64,000 bases of DNA from the NCBI GenBank assembly GCA_001298545.1, contig LJCX01000029.1, forward strand, positions 806,001-870,000. The letters are read 5' to 3'. Position numbers and translations under genes: made by a program. The notes beneath the pieces were generated by a model. The model saw nothing but the letters and a program-made list of their open reading frames with translations. It ran no database searches and was not told the DNA's origin. Positions 52,909 to 62,444 of the stretch are shown in pieces. This DNA comes from Actinobacteria bacterium OV320. GTDB taxonomy: Bacteria > Actinomycetota > Actinomycetes > Streptomycetales > Streptomycetaceae. Position 1 is the stretch's first letter, and every line of letters starts with the position of its first letter.

Positions 52909-54720
52909 CTAGAAGACCGGCGTACCGTCACGCGTCAGCTTCCAGTCCACCGACGCGAAGTCCTTCGGGTCCAGCACACCCTTCGCCGTCACCCACTCCG
53001 AAATCCGCGTACGGATCTCCGTCGACTCCGCCCACAGCTCCTGCGCCGACGCCACATGCGGGAACGCGCCACCACCATTGGCCCGGTAGTTGTTCACCGC
53101 CAGCACGAACTGCTGCGCATCGTCCAACGCCGCCCCGTTGTACGTCAGGTTCTTGATCCGCGAACCCGCCGCCTGCGCGATGTCGATCTCGTACACCAGA
53201 CCCGACACATAGTCGTAGTTGTAGTCCGGACGCCCCGCCGCGTTCGTCAGCTTCTCCGTGTCGACCACCGCACCCGCGGCCGTCTGCACGAAGTACTGCG
53301 CCGAGTACTCCAGGTACGCCCGCACCTGCGCACCCGTCATCAACTTCGCCACCAGCGTGTTGTCGTACACGTACAGGCTCGACAGATCCCGGATCGTCAC
53401 CTCGCCGGCCGGGATCTCCGACGTCCGCGAGAACGGCGACGCCTGCGCGATCACCGGCAGCGACGCGTACGACGTACCCGCCAGCGCCGCCTTGACGACA
53501 TCCTCCTGAACCTTCGTGATCAGGTCGATGATCGGAGCGTCCTTGTACCGCGCCTCCACCGTCGTCAACGTCTCCGTCGCCGAACCCACCACCTGGTTGA
53601 CGTACGCCACGACCTTCGCGTGCTCGTCACCCAGCAACTTCGTGATCTTCGGATCGTCCGCGACCGTGTTGGAGTTCAACACCTTCGAGGCAACGGACTC
53701 GACCGTCCACCGCCCCTTCTCGAACACCAGCTCCACATCGAACACCGACAGCCGCTCCGCATACGCCAACGGCTCCGACAACACGACCGTCTTCCCGGTC
53801 TTCGCGTTGACGACCTTCAGCTCCGGGATCTCCACATGCGCGTGACCCACCAGAATCGCGTCGATGTCGGGCACCTGCTGCGCCACCAACGCCGCCGAGT
53901 TCTCCACATACGGCAGCTGATCACCGTACGACGACGTACCCGACGAACCCGAGTGCGCCGACACGATCACCACATCCGCACCCAGCGACTTCAGCTTCGG
54001 CACCCACTTCGCCGCCTGCTCCTCCAGCCCCGGAAACGCCAGCTTGCCCTGCACATACGCCTTGTCCCAGATCGCGATACCCGGGTTCGTCAGCCCCAGC
54101 ACCGCCACCTTCACCGGCGGCGCACCCTTCACACAGAACGTCTTGATCACATAGGGCGCGAACGCAGGCTTCAGCGTCTTCGCGTCCACCGCGTTCGCAC
54201 CCAGCAACGGGAACCGCAACTGCGACTCGAACTTCCGCAGCGTCTCGATGCCGTAGTTGAACTCGTGGTTGCCCAGCGCCGCCGCGTCATACCCGATCGC
54301 GTTCATCGCCTGCGCCATCGGATGCACCGGACCACCCTTGGCGGTGATCGGGTCCACCTTCGCGTAGTAGTACGTCAGCGGAGTGCCCTGGATCGTGTCA
54401 CCCGCGTCCAGCAGCAGCGTGTTCTCGCGCCCCTTCTCCTCACGGATCTGGTTCACCAGCGTCGAGATACGCGCCAGCCCCTGCGCGTTACCGGCCGCGT
54501 CCTTGTACTCCGCGTCCTTGAAGTAGTCCCAGTTGAACACGTGACCATGCAGGTCCGTCGTCCCCAGCACCGTCAGCGCATACCGCTTCGGCTGCTTGAC
54601 CGGCTTCCCCGGCTTCTTCGCCTCGGCGGCCTGCGCCGGAGCCGCCGCAGCACCCGCGATCGCCACCCCCGCCCCGGTCACAGCGGACTTCTTCAGGAAC
54701 TTCCGGCGATTCAACGGCAT
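52909..54720 (-). CDS. Tat-exported 5'-nucleotidase/metallophosphatase
   Basis: 603 aa. A twin-arginine signal (LNRRKFLKKSAVTGAGVAIAGAAAAPAQA) precedes a calcineurin-like metallophosphatase domain: GTTDLHGHVFNWDYF, DAGDTIQGTPL, LGNHEFNYG and VGHAHVEI, and a 5'-nucleotidase C-terminal domain with NYRANGGGAFPHV. It dephosphorylates extracellular nucleotides, perhaps cyclic ones first. ATG 54720 is chosen because GAGGAG is 7 bp upstream; ATG 54726 is too close to it. Confidence 0.93.
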   Translation of the reverse strand: MPLNRRKFLKKSAVTGAGVAIAGAAAAPAQAAEAKKPGKPVKQPKRYALTVLGTTDLHGHVFNWDYFKDAEYKDAAGNAQGLARISTLVNQIREEKGRENTLLLDAGDTIQGTPLTYYYAKVDPITAKGGPVHPMAQAMNAIGYDAAALGNHEFNYGIETLRKFESQLRFPLLGANAVDAKTLKPAFAPYVIKTFCVKGAPPVKVAVLGLTNPGIAIWDKAYVQGKLAFPGLEEQAAKWVPKLKSLGADVVIVSAHSGSSGTSSYGDQLPYVENSAALVAQQVPDIDAILVGHAHVEIPELKVVNAKTGKTVVLSEPLAYAERLSVFDVELVFEKGRWTVESVASKVLNSNTVADDPKITKLLGDEHAKVVAYVNQVVGSATETLTTVEARYKDAPIIDLITKVQEDVVKAALAGTSYASLPVIAQASPFSRTSEIPAGEVTIRDLSSLYVYDNTLVAKLMTGAQVRAYLEYSAQYFVQTAAGAVVDTEKLTNAAGRPDYNYDYVSGLVYEIDIAQAAGSRIKNLTYNGAALDDAQQFVLAVNNYRANGGGAFPHVASAQELWAESTEIRTRISEWVTAKGVLDPKDFASVDWKLTRDGTPVF

Positions 54721-54868
54721 GCTCATGCTCCTCGGGGAAAGGTCAACGACGCGCGTAGATTCTGACCCGGACACGACCGACGGCAACAGGTCCAGGAGGT
54801 TGCGATCTGATGACCAGCACGGTCAACTCCCGCCAGGAGCCGGGGAAAGCCATGACAAGGTAGGACGT

Positions 54869-55570
54869 ATGACCTCCCCGCAGAATCCCCCGTACGGCAC
54901 ACCCGACGCCCCCCTCCTCACGGTCCGCGGCGAGGCCGAACTCGAAGTCGACCCCGAGATCGCCCGCATCGGCATCACCCTCACCGCCCGCGGCCGCGAC
55001 CGCCGCACCACCCTCGACGACCTCACCCGCCGCAACACCACAGCCCTCGACCTCCTCAAGTCCTACGGCGACGCCGTCGAGAACCTCTCCACCGGCACCG
55101 TCTCCCTCACCCCCGAACTCGCCCCACGAGGCCGAGGCGAACGCGTCCGCACCTACCACGGCACCATCCACCTCACCGCCGAACTCACCGACTTCACCGC
55201 CCTCGGCGAACTCACCACCCGCCTCGCCGACCTCGACCTCACCAGGATCGACGGCCCCACCTGGGAACTCCGCCCCACCTCACCCGTCCACCGCCAAGCC
55301 CGCCGACAAGCCGTACGCGAAGCCGTACAGCGAGCCACCGAATACGCCGAGGCGCTCGGCACCACCGTCGCCGCCCTCCTCGAACTCGCCGACACCGGCA
55401 CAGCCGGCGGACGCCCCCGCTCCGCCTTCGACCGCCGCGCCGTCCGCTTCTCCATGGCCGCGGCCGACGCGGACACCACCGCGCCCGAACCCCTCGACCT
55501 CGAACCACAACGCATCCAGGTCCACGCCGAGGTCACCGCACAGTTCACGATGAATCCGCCGAGCCTGTGA
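54869..55570 (+). CDS. SIMPL-domain (DUF541) protein
   Basis: 233 aa. The LLTVRGEAELEVDPEIARIGITLTARGRDRRTTLDDL opening and GTIHLTAELTDFTALGELTTRLADL with a long helix (ARRQAVREAVQRATEYAEALG) match the SIMPL/DUF541 family, periplasmic or cytosolic proteins with barrel-like subunits of unknown function. No signal peptide is seen here. It is divergent from the nucleotidase gene. Confidence 0.82.
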   Translation: MTSPQNPPYGTPDAPLLTVRGEAELEVDPEIARIGITLTARGRDRRTTLDDLTRRNTTALDLLKSYGDAVENLSTGTVSLTPELAPRGRGERVRTYHGTIHLTAELTDFTALGELTTRLADLDLTRIDGPTWELRPTSPVHRQARRQAVREAVQRATEYAEALGTTVAALLELADTGTAGGRPRSAFDRRAVRFSMAAADADTTAPEPLDLEPQRIQVHAEVTAQFTMNPPSL

Positions 55571-55669
55571 ATTCACCCATTCGGGGAAGCCGCGGCAAGA
55601 GCCGAAGTAAAACCGAAAAGTGCTCATCAGAGCGGCAGCCCGCACAATTCATTAATTGACGGCGGCCGA

Positions 55670-55697
55670 CAACAACCCTTCACCCAACGGTTGTTGG
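55670..55697. promoter_or_regulatory. Overlapping inverted repeats upstream of pyk
   Basis: CAACAACC (55670-55677) and GGTTGTTG (55689-55696) form an 8-bp inverted repeat, and CCAAC-GGTT-GTTGG (55684-55697) overlaps its right arm. It is 53 bp before the pyk start. A regulator of pyk or a hairpin terminator for the SIMPL gene are both possible. Confidence 0.45.
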
Positions 55698-55737
55698 ACG
55701 GCCATGCCCTCCGAATTCCCTACCCACCGGTAAGACA

Positions 55738-55743
55738 TAAGCT
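55738..55743 (+). promoter_or_regulatory. -10 element of a leaderless pyk promoter
   Basis: TAAGCT ends 6 bp before the pyk ATG, with no Shine-Dalgarno sequence. Confidence 0.5.
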
Positions 55744-55749
55744 CGAAAC

Positions 55750-57186
<1,437 letters not shown>

Positions 57187-57189
57187 GGG

Positions 57190-57978
57190 TTAGTACTTGG
57201 GGCCTACGTGGGTGTCGAGTAGGGCGACGGACGCTTTGCGGGCGATGGAGATGTTGAACGGGTCGCTGCCGCGAGCGAGAGTGGTCCACTCGATGCCGAC
57301 TTTGTCGAGAGTGTCACTGAAGAGCTTCCGGATGTCGTCCGACTTGTTGGCGAAGAAGTAGCGCGGATATTCGTAGCGCTTGCGCTCACCGCTGACGGTC
57401 TTCTCGGTCCAGTTGGTGATGCGGCAGCCGTCCGAGTGGATGAGGCCGCGGATGAACTCCCAGGGGTGTGCATCGACGATGGCCTCTTGCCAGGGGGCAA
57501 GGATGATCAGCCGCTCGTGTTTCTTGCCGGGGCCGTGCTGAGGGAAGAGGCAGTGCAGGTGCTTCGAGTAGACCTTGACATTGCGGCAGCCTGTCCTGCG
57601 GACTCGGCAGACGGAGTTGTCGGGGAAGACCGTGCGCATGGCCTGCTCGCATTCATCCATGAGGCCGGGCCATGATTCGGCGCAGGTGATCATGAGGTTG
57701 GGCACACGGTGCTCTGAGTAGTGGCTGATGTGGCCGTCGCCGAGGTAGAGCCCCAACAGGTAGCTGTATGCCGACTCGTCGAGCTCCCGCCCGTCGCACC
57801 GGGGGCACTTTGGGTCATGTGAGCCCGGACACTCCCCGCGTTTGGCGCGGTCCATGTGCTTCCAATAGCCAACTGTTCCCAGCGGAACGTCGAGGCCACG
57901 GGCCACAGCGGCGTTGCTCATGCCGTCACGCAAGAGGGTGAGGGCTTTCTGTCGTACTTCAGTGCCATGGAAGTTCAT
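57190..57978 (-). CDS. LAGLIDADG homing-endonuclease-like protein with an N-terminal HTH
   Basis: 262 aa. An N-terminal helix-turn-helix (VRQKALTLLRDGMSNAAVARGLDVPLGTVGYWK) and a small zinc-like CPGSHDPKCPRCDG motif precede two LAGLIDADG-type segments, YSYLLGLYLGDGHIS and EFIRGLIHSDGCRI. The GC content looks lower than the neighbours, and the gene sits 81 bp from tRNA-Leu. A mobile or recently acquired origin is likely; the activity is unknown. ATG 57978 is preferred. Confidence 0.75.
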   Translation of the reverse strand: MNFHGTEVRQKALTLLRDGMSNAAVARGLDVPLGTVGYWKHMDRAKRGECPGSHDPKCPRCDGRELDESAYSYLLGLYLGDGHISHYSEHRVPNLMITCAESWPGLMDECEQAMRTVFPDNSVCRVRRTGCRNVKVYSKHLHCLFPQHGPGKKHERLIILAPWQEAIVDAHPWEFIRGLIHSDGCRITNWTEKTVSGERKRYEYPRYFFANKSDDIRKLFSDTLDKVGIEWTTLARGSDPFNISIARKASVALLDTHVGPKY

Positions 57979-58016
57979 GCGGACACTCTGCGTTACTGCT
58001 CGTGACGGCATGCAGC

Positions 58017-58053
58017 AAAAAGCGGATGTTCACGAGAACGTGAACATCCGCTT
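58017..58053 (-). terminator. Rho-independent terminator of tRNA-Leu
   Basis: Read on the minus strand, a perfect 14-bp stem AAGCGGATGTTCAC/GTGAACATCCGCTT with a 6-nt loop is followed by TTTTT (58017-58021 complement). It starts 6 bp after the tRNA 3' end. T-tract terminators are uncommon in this genome, so it is notable. Confidence 0.88.
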
Positions 58054-58059
58054 CTGATG

Positions 58060-58142
58060 TGCCCGGTGTGGGATTCGAACCCACATGCCCGAAGGCACGG
58101 TGGTTTGAGCACCGCGAGTATGACCAGTTCCTCCAACCGGGC
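58060..58142 (-). tRNA. tRNA-Leu (anticodon CAA)
   Basis: The acceptor stem is GCCCGGT/ACCGGGC and the T arm is GTGGGTTCGAATCCCAC. The anticodon stem CGGTG/CACCG encloses the loop CTCAAAC, giving anticodon CAA for codon UUG. A long variable arm with GTGCCTTCGGGCAT fits class II tRNA-Leu. 83 nt, CCA not encoded. It is not the bldA UAA tRNA. Confidence 0.95.
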
Positions 58143-58245
58143 AAGCTGGTGAGCTGTTGGGAAGTGTACCGGGTCACCGCAGGTCCATGCCTCTAGGTAG
58201 GCTGCATAAGCAGCAGCACTGCCCGGCCCGCAACAAGGAGCCCCC

Positions 58246-58902
58246 GTGACCGCCCCCGAGTCGCCCCAGCCCGTAGACGCGCCCGACGACGACAAGTCGC
58301 ACGTGCCTCCGCTGACGACCCGTGTCGTCATCGCCGAGGACGAGGCCCTGATCCGCCTCGACCTCAAAGAGATGCTGGAGGAGGAGGGCTACAGCGTCGT
58401 CGGCGAGGCCGGTGACGGTGAACAGGCGATCGAGCTGGCCCGTGAGCACAAGCCGGACCTGGTCATCCTCGACGTGAAGATGCCCAAGATGGACGGCATC
58501 TCCGCCGCCGAGAAGATCGCCGAGGAGCGCATCGCGCCGGTGCTGATGCTGACCGCGTTCTCGCAGCGCGACCTCGTCGAGCGGGCGCGGGACGCCGGTG
58601 CGATGGCGTACCTGGTGAAGCCGTTCAGCAAGAGTGACGTCGTCCCGGCGATCGAGATGGCCGTCTCGCGTTTCACGGAGCTGCGGGAGCTGGAGAACGA
58701 GGTCGCGGACCTGACGCTGCGGCTGGAGACGCGCAAGCTGGTGGACCGGGCGAAGTCGATTCTGCAGACGGAGTACGGGCTGACGGAGCCGGCCGCGTTC
58801 CGCTGGATCCAGAAGACGTCGATGGACCGTCGGATGTCGATGCAGCAGGTGGCGGAGGCGGTCATTCAGGACGCCGACGAGAAGAAGTCGTCCAAGGGCT
58901 GA
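58246..58902 (+). CDS. ANTAR-domain response regulator (PdtaR-like)
   Basis: 218 aa. The receiver domain has VVIAEDEALIRLDLKEML, phosphorylatable Asp in LVILDVKMPKMDG, Thr in MLTAFSQRD and Lys in YLVKPFSKSD. The C-terminal ANTAR RNA-binding domain is LRLETRKLVDRAKSILQTEYGLTEPAAFRWIQKTSMDRRMS. Such proteins relieve transcription termination by binding RNA hairpins when phosphorylated. The kinase is not in the window. AAGGAG lies 10 bp before GTG 58246. Confidence 0.94.
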   Translation: MTAPESPQPVDAPDDDKSHVPPLTTRVVIAEDEALIRLDLKEMLEEEGYSVVGEAGDGEQAIELAREHKPDLVILDVKMPKMDGISAAEKIAEERIAPVLMLTAFSQRDLVERARDAGAMAYLVKPFSKSDVVPAIEMAVSRFTELRELENEVADLTLRLETRKLVDRAKSILQTEYGLTEPAAFRWIQKTSMDRRMSMQQVAEAVIQDADEKKSSKG

Positions 58903-58922
58903 GCAGCCCGGACATACGCGAA

Positions 58923-58965
58923 ACGACGAGGCCCGCGCCCGGAGAAGGGGCGCGGGCCTCGTCGT
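58923..58965. terminator. Bidirectional terminator between the ANTAR gene and livF
   Basis: A perfect 18-bp stem (ACGACGAGGCCCGCGCCC and complement) with a 7-nt loop GGAGAAG lies between convergent genes. Confidence 0.85.
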
Positions 58966-58979
58966 GTGCGAGGGGGTCC

Positions 58980-59696
58980 TCAGTCCTCGCCGAGGTACGC
59001 CTTGCGGACGGACTCGTCGTGGAGGAGGTCCTGGCCGGTGCCGGAGAGGACGATCTTGCCGATCTCCATGACGTGGCCGTGGTCGGCGAGCGACAGGGCG
59101 GCCTGGGCGTTCTGCTCGATGAGCAGGATGGTCATGCCCTGGGCCTTGAGCTCGACGATGGTGGACATGATCTTCTGCATCATGATGGGGGAGAGGCCCA
59201 TGGAGGGCTCGTCCAGCATGAGCAGTTTGGGCTGGGACATGAGGGCGCGGCCCATGGCGAGCATCTGCTGTTCGCCGCCGGACAGGGTGCCGGCGGCCTG
59301 CTTGCGGCGCTCTCCCAGGATGGGGAAGAGGTCGTAGGCGCGCTGGATGTCCTTTTCGATGCCGGGCTTGTCGTTGCGGAGGAAGGCGCCGAGGCGGAGG
59401 TTGTCCTCGATCGTCATGCGCGGGAAGATGTGCCGCCCCTCGGGGGAGTGGGCGAGTCCGAGCGAGACGATGTCGTGGGCGGGGATCTTCTTCAGCGATT
59501 TGCCGTTGAATTTGATCTGGCCGCCGACGGGCTTGAGGAGTCCGGACAGGGTGCGCAGGGTGGTGGTCTTGCCCGCGCCGTTGGTGCCGATCAGGGTGAC
59601 GACCTCGCCGGCCTCGACCTTGAACGAGATGCCTTTGACGGCCTCGATCTTGCCGTAGGCGACCCGGAGGTCCTCGACTTCGAGCAGTGCGGTCAT
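58980..59696 (-). CDS. livF: Branched-chain amino acid ABC transporter ATPase LivF
   Basis: 238 aa. ABC ATPase: Walker A GTNGAGKTT, signature LSGGEQQML, Walker B LMLDEPSMGLSP and the LLIEQNAQ switch His region typical of LivF. It is the last gene of the liv operon and overlaps livG by 4 bp. It energises import of leucine, isoleucine and valine or related substrates. Confidence 0.95.
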   Translation of the reverse strand: MTALLEVEDLRVAYGKIEAVKGISFKVEAGEVVTLIGTNGAGKTTTLRTLSGLLKPVGGQIKFNGKSLKKIPAHDIVSLGLAHSPEGRHIFPRMTIEDNLRLGAFLRNDKPGIEKDIQRAYDLFPILGERRKQAAGTLSGGEQQMLAMGRALMSQPKLLMLDEPSMGLSPIMMQKIMSTIVELKAQGMTILLIEQNAQAALSLADHGHVMEIGKIVLSGTGQDLLHDESVRKAYLGED

Positions 59697-60607
59697 CGGT
59701 CGTTCTCCTTGCCGGGCGCGGCGTCCGTCGGGGTGGCGGCGCTCTCGGCTTTCGCTTCGGCGGCCTCGACTTCGGCTATTTCTTCGTCGCCGGGGGCGTT
59801 TTCGAAGGGTTCGCCGAGGTAGGCGGCGACCACTCGTTCGTCGCCCTGGACGGTCGCGCTGTCGCCTTCGACGAGCTTTTCGCCCTGGACGAGTACGGCG
59901 ACCCGGTCGCAGAGGTTGAAGATGAAGCGCATGTCGTGCTCGATGACGAGGACGGCGATGCCCTTGTCGCGGATGGCGAAGACGAGTTCTTCGGTCGCGC
60001 GGGTTTCCTGGGGGTTCATGCCTGCGGTGGGCTCGTCCAGGAGGAGGAGGCCGGGTTCGCTGGCGAGTGCGCGGGCGATTTCGAGCTTGCGCTGTTCGCC
60101 GTAGGGCAGGTTGCGGGCGAGGTGGTCGGCCTTCTTCTCGAGGCCGATGAACTCCAGGAGTTCCATGGCCCGTTCGCGGCTGGCGGCTTCGGCCCGGTGG
60201 AAGGAGGGGAGGCGCAGGACGGCCGACCAGAAGCCTTCCTTGGTGCGGGTGTGGCGGCCGACGAGGACGTTTTCCAGGACGGTCATGTTGGAGAACAGAC
60301 GGATGTTCTGGAAGGTGCGGGCGATGCCTGCGGCCGTGACCTTGAAGGACTTGGGCGGCAGGACGGTGCCCTTGTAGCGGACTTCGCCCTCGGTGGGGAT
60401 GTAGAGGCCGGTGAGGCAGTTGAAGAAGGTGGTCTTGCCGGCTCCGTTGGGGCCGATGAGACCGACGATTTCTCCGGCGTTGACGTGGAGGTTGACGTCG
60501 CGGACGGCGGTGAGGCCGCCGAAGCGCATGGTGACGCCGCGGGCGTCGAGCACCGTCTCGCCGACAGGGGCGACAGGGGCGTCCTTGGTGGTGGTGTCGG
60601 TGGTCAT
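59693..60607 (-). CDS. livG: Branched-chain amino acid ABC transporter ATPase LivG
   Basis: 304 aa. Walker A GPNGAGKTTFFN, the LivG-specific ARTFQNIRLFSNMTVLENVLVG, signature LPYGEQRKLEIARAL, Walker B LLLDEPTAGMNPQE. The last 50 or so residues are an extra Glu/Ala-rich tail (GDEEIAEVEAAEAKAESAATP) not present in standard LivG. Gap of 5 bp to livM. Confidence 0.95.
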   Translation of the reverse strand: MTTDTTTKDAPVAPVGETVLDARGVTMRFGGLTAVRDVNLHVNAGEIVGLIGPNGAGKTTFFNCLTGLYIPTEGEVRYKGTVLPPKSFKVTAAGIARTFQNIRLFSNMTVLENVLVGRHTRTKEGFWSAVLRLPSFHRAEAASRERAMELLEFIGLEKKADHLARNLPYGEQRKLEIARALASEPGLLLLDEPTAGMNPQETRATEELVFAIRDKGIAVLVIEHDMRFIFNLCDRVAVLVQGEKLVEGDSATVQGDERVVAAYLGEPFENAPGDEEIAEVEAAEAKAESAATPTDAAPGKENDR

Positions 60608-60612
60608 GGTGG

Positions 60613-62439
60613 TCAGGCCCCTGCCTTGGTCAGGACGGTGGGAGCTTCCGCGTCCTCGTGGAATTCGAGCTGGCGGCGCCGGTTGGGGATGAGTCCCTCG
60701 GGGCGGAAGCGCATCAGCAGGATGAGGGCGAGGCCGAAGGCGAAGAGCTGGTAGTCGCCGAGGAACTGGAGCTTGTTGGGGATGAGGAAGAGCAGTGCGG
60801 CGCCGATGAGGGGTCCGCTGATGGTGCCCATGCCGCCGAGGACGACTGCGGCGAGGAGGAAGGCCGAGTTGGGCGGGATGGGGCCGGCGAAGAGGTACTG
60901 CTCGGGGGTCACGGTGTAGGTGACGTGCGCCTGGACGGTGCCGGCGAGGCCGGCGAGGGAGGCGCCGACGGCGAAGGCGATGAGCTTGACGCGGAAGCCG
61001 TTGATGCCCATGGCGAGGGCGGCGGTCTCGTCTTCGCGGATGGCGACCCAGGCACGGCCGATGCGGGAGTCGCCGCTGCGTCGGAAGACGAGGACGACGA
61101 TGGCGGTGATGACGAGCATCAGGAAGAAGTAGTTGGCGAACCGGCCGATGGTGAATCCGGCGATGGCGTGTTCGGCTCCGAAGTCGAACCCGAGGATGTT
61201 GAGGTTCGGGATGGAGGAGATGCCATTGGAGCCGTTGGTGATGTCGGGGCCGGAGGTGCCGTCGAGGTTGTTGGCGGTGATGCGGAAGATCTCGCCGAAG
61301 CCGAGGGTGACGATGGCGAGGTAGTCGCCGCGCAGTCGCAGGGTCGGGGCGCCGATGAGGACGCCGAAGACGAGGGATGCGGCGGCTCCGACGAGGACGG
61401 CGGCCCAGAACGGGAAGTGCACGTCGAAGGGGGAGCTGGGGGAGCCGGAGACCATGGCGGCGGCGTAGGCGCCGACGCCGAGGAAGGCGACGTAGCCGAG
61501 GTCGAGGAGACCGGCGAGGCCGACGACGATGTTGAGGCCGAGGGCGACGGTGCCGAAGATGAGGATGTAGACGCCGACGGTGGCGTACTGGTCGTCGGTC
61601 TGGGTGAAGGGGAACATCGCGGCGGCGACGAAGGCGCCGCAGATGGTGATGTTCTGGTGGCGGGCCGTGATCTGGCTGGCCTGGGCGACGAGGCCGGCCT
61701 TGTTGAGCGCGGCGAAGCCGAAGGCGGCGGTGATCAGGAAGCCGATGAAGAGTTCGTCGTACTCGGTGCCGATGCCGTAGGTGAAGACGGTGAGGCCGAG
61801 GCCGAGGACGGCGACGATGATCAGGATCTCGGCGTAGGAGGGCAGGGCGCCGAGGGGGCGGGCGGTGCCGCTGGCGAAGGCTGCCTTGGTGGTGTCCCGT
61901 CCGGCGCGGAGACGGTGGCGGACGAGGTCCCAGCCGGTGTCGTCCGGGTCGTGGGGTTCGGGTTCGGGGCGCTCGAAGGGGAGGGCGAGGGCGCCGAGGA
62001 AGGAGGCGAGGGTGGTGAGGGCGGCGATGTAGCCGCCGGGCTCGAGGTTGACGACGCCGCCGAGGTCGACAGTGATGGCGATGACCGTGTACCAGACGGT
62101 GGCGAAGGCGGCGAGGGCGGCGAATTTGATCGCGCCGTCGCCGCCGGCCGGGGTGAGCCAGCGCAGGCCCTTCACGCCGTACGAGGACAGGCCGAAGAGG
62201 GTGGTGAGGGCGCCGCCGATGAGGGCGAGGACCTGGAGGCCGCCGGGGTAGCCGTAGACGGTGAGGTCGCCGGGGAAGGCGGAGGTCCAGGTCCAGGCAA
62301 GGAAGGTGGAGACGACGGTGAGAGCGCCGCCACCGGTGGCGAGGGCGCGGCCGAGGTGTGCCGGGATGCCGATGAGGCCGGTGGCCGGCCCGGAGGCGGG
62401 GGTGCTCGGGGTCTCGGGTGCGGTGGTCTGTGTGGTCAT
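60613..62439 (-). CDS. livM: Branched-chain amino acid ABC transporter permease LivM
   Basis: 608 aa, much longer than E. coli LivM (425 aa). The N-terminal 230 or so residues contain extra membrane helices (LALIGGALTTLFGLSSYGV; LTTLASFLGALALPF), followed by the regular permease core with VGLAGLLDLGYVAFLGVGAYAAAM and GDSRIGRAWVAIREDETAALAMGIN. ATG 62439 is chosen; GTG 62448 would give a 4-bp overlap with livH and two or three more residues. Confidence 0.92.
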   Translation of the reverse strand: MTTQTTAPETPSTPASGPATGLIGIPAHLGRALATGGGALTVVSTFLAWTWTSAFPGDLTVYGYPGGLQVLALIGGALTTLFGLSSYGVKGLRWLTPAGGDGAIKFAALAAFATVWYTVIAITVDLGGVVNLEPGGYIAALTTLASFLGALALPFERPEPEPHDPDDTGWDLVRHRLRAGRDTTKAAFASGTARPLGALPSYAEILIIVAVLGLGLTVFTYGIGTEYDELFIGFLITAAFGFAALNKAGLVAQASQITARHQNITICGAFVAAAMFPFTQTDDQYATVGVYILIFGTVALGLNIVVGLAGLLDLGYVAFLGVGAYAAAMVSGSPSSPFDVHFPFWAAVLVGAAASLVFGVLIGAPTLRLRGDYLAIVTLGFGEIFRITANNLDGTSGPDITNGSNGISSIPNLNILGFDFGAEHAIAGFTIGRFANYFFLMLVITAIVVLVFRRSGDSRIGRAWVAIREDETAALAMGINGFRVKLIAFAVGASLAGLAGTVQAHVTYTVTPEQYLFAGPIPPNSAFLLAAVVLGGMGTISGPLIGAALLFLIPNKLQFLGDYQLFAFGLALILLMRFRPEGLIPNRRRQLEFHEDAEAPTVLTKAGA

Positions 62440-62444
62440 CGGTG

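Noticed and set aside
58060..58142. bldA-type tRNA (UAA anticodon)
   Set aside because: The anticodon loop CTCAAAC gives CAA, not UAA.
57190..58142. Integrative element with attachment sites at tRNA-Leu
   Set aside because: No integrase, no second copy of the tRNA 3' end and no other mobile genes are seen nearby; only the LAGLIDADG-like gene suggests mobility.
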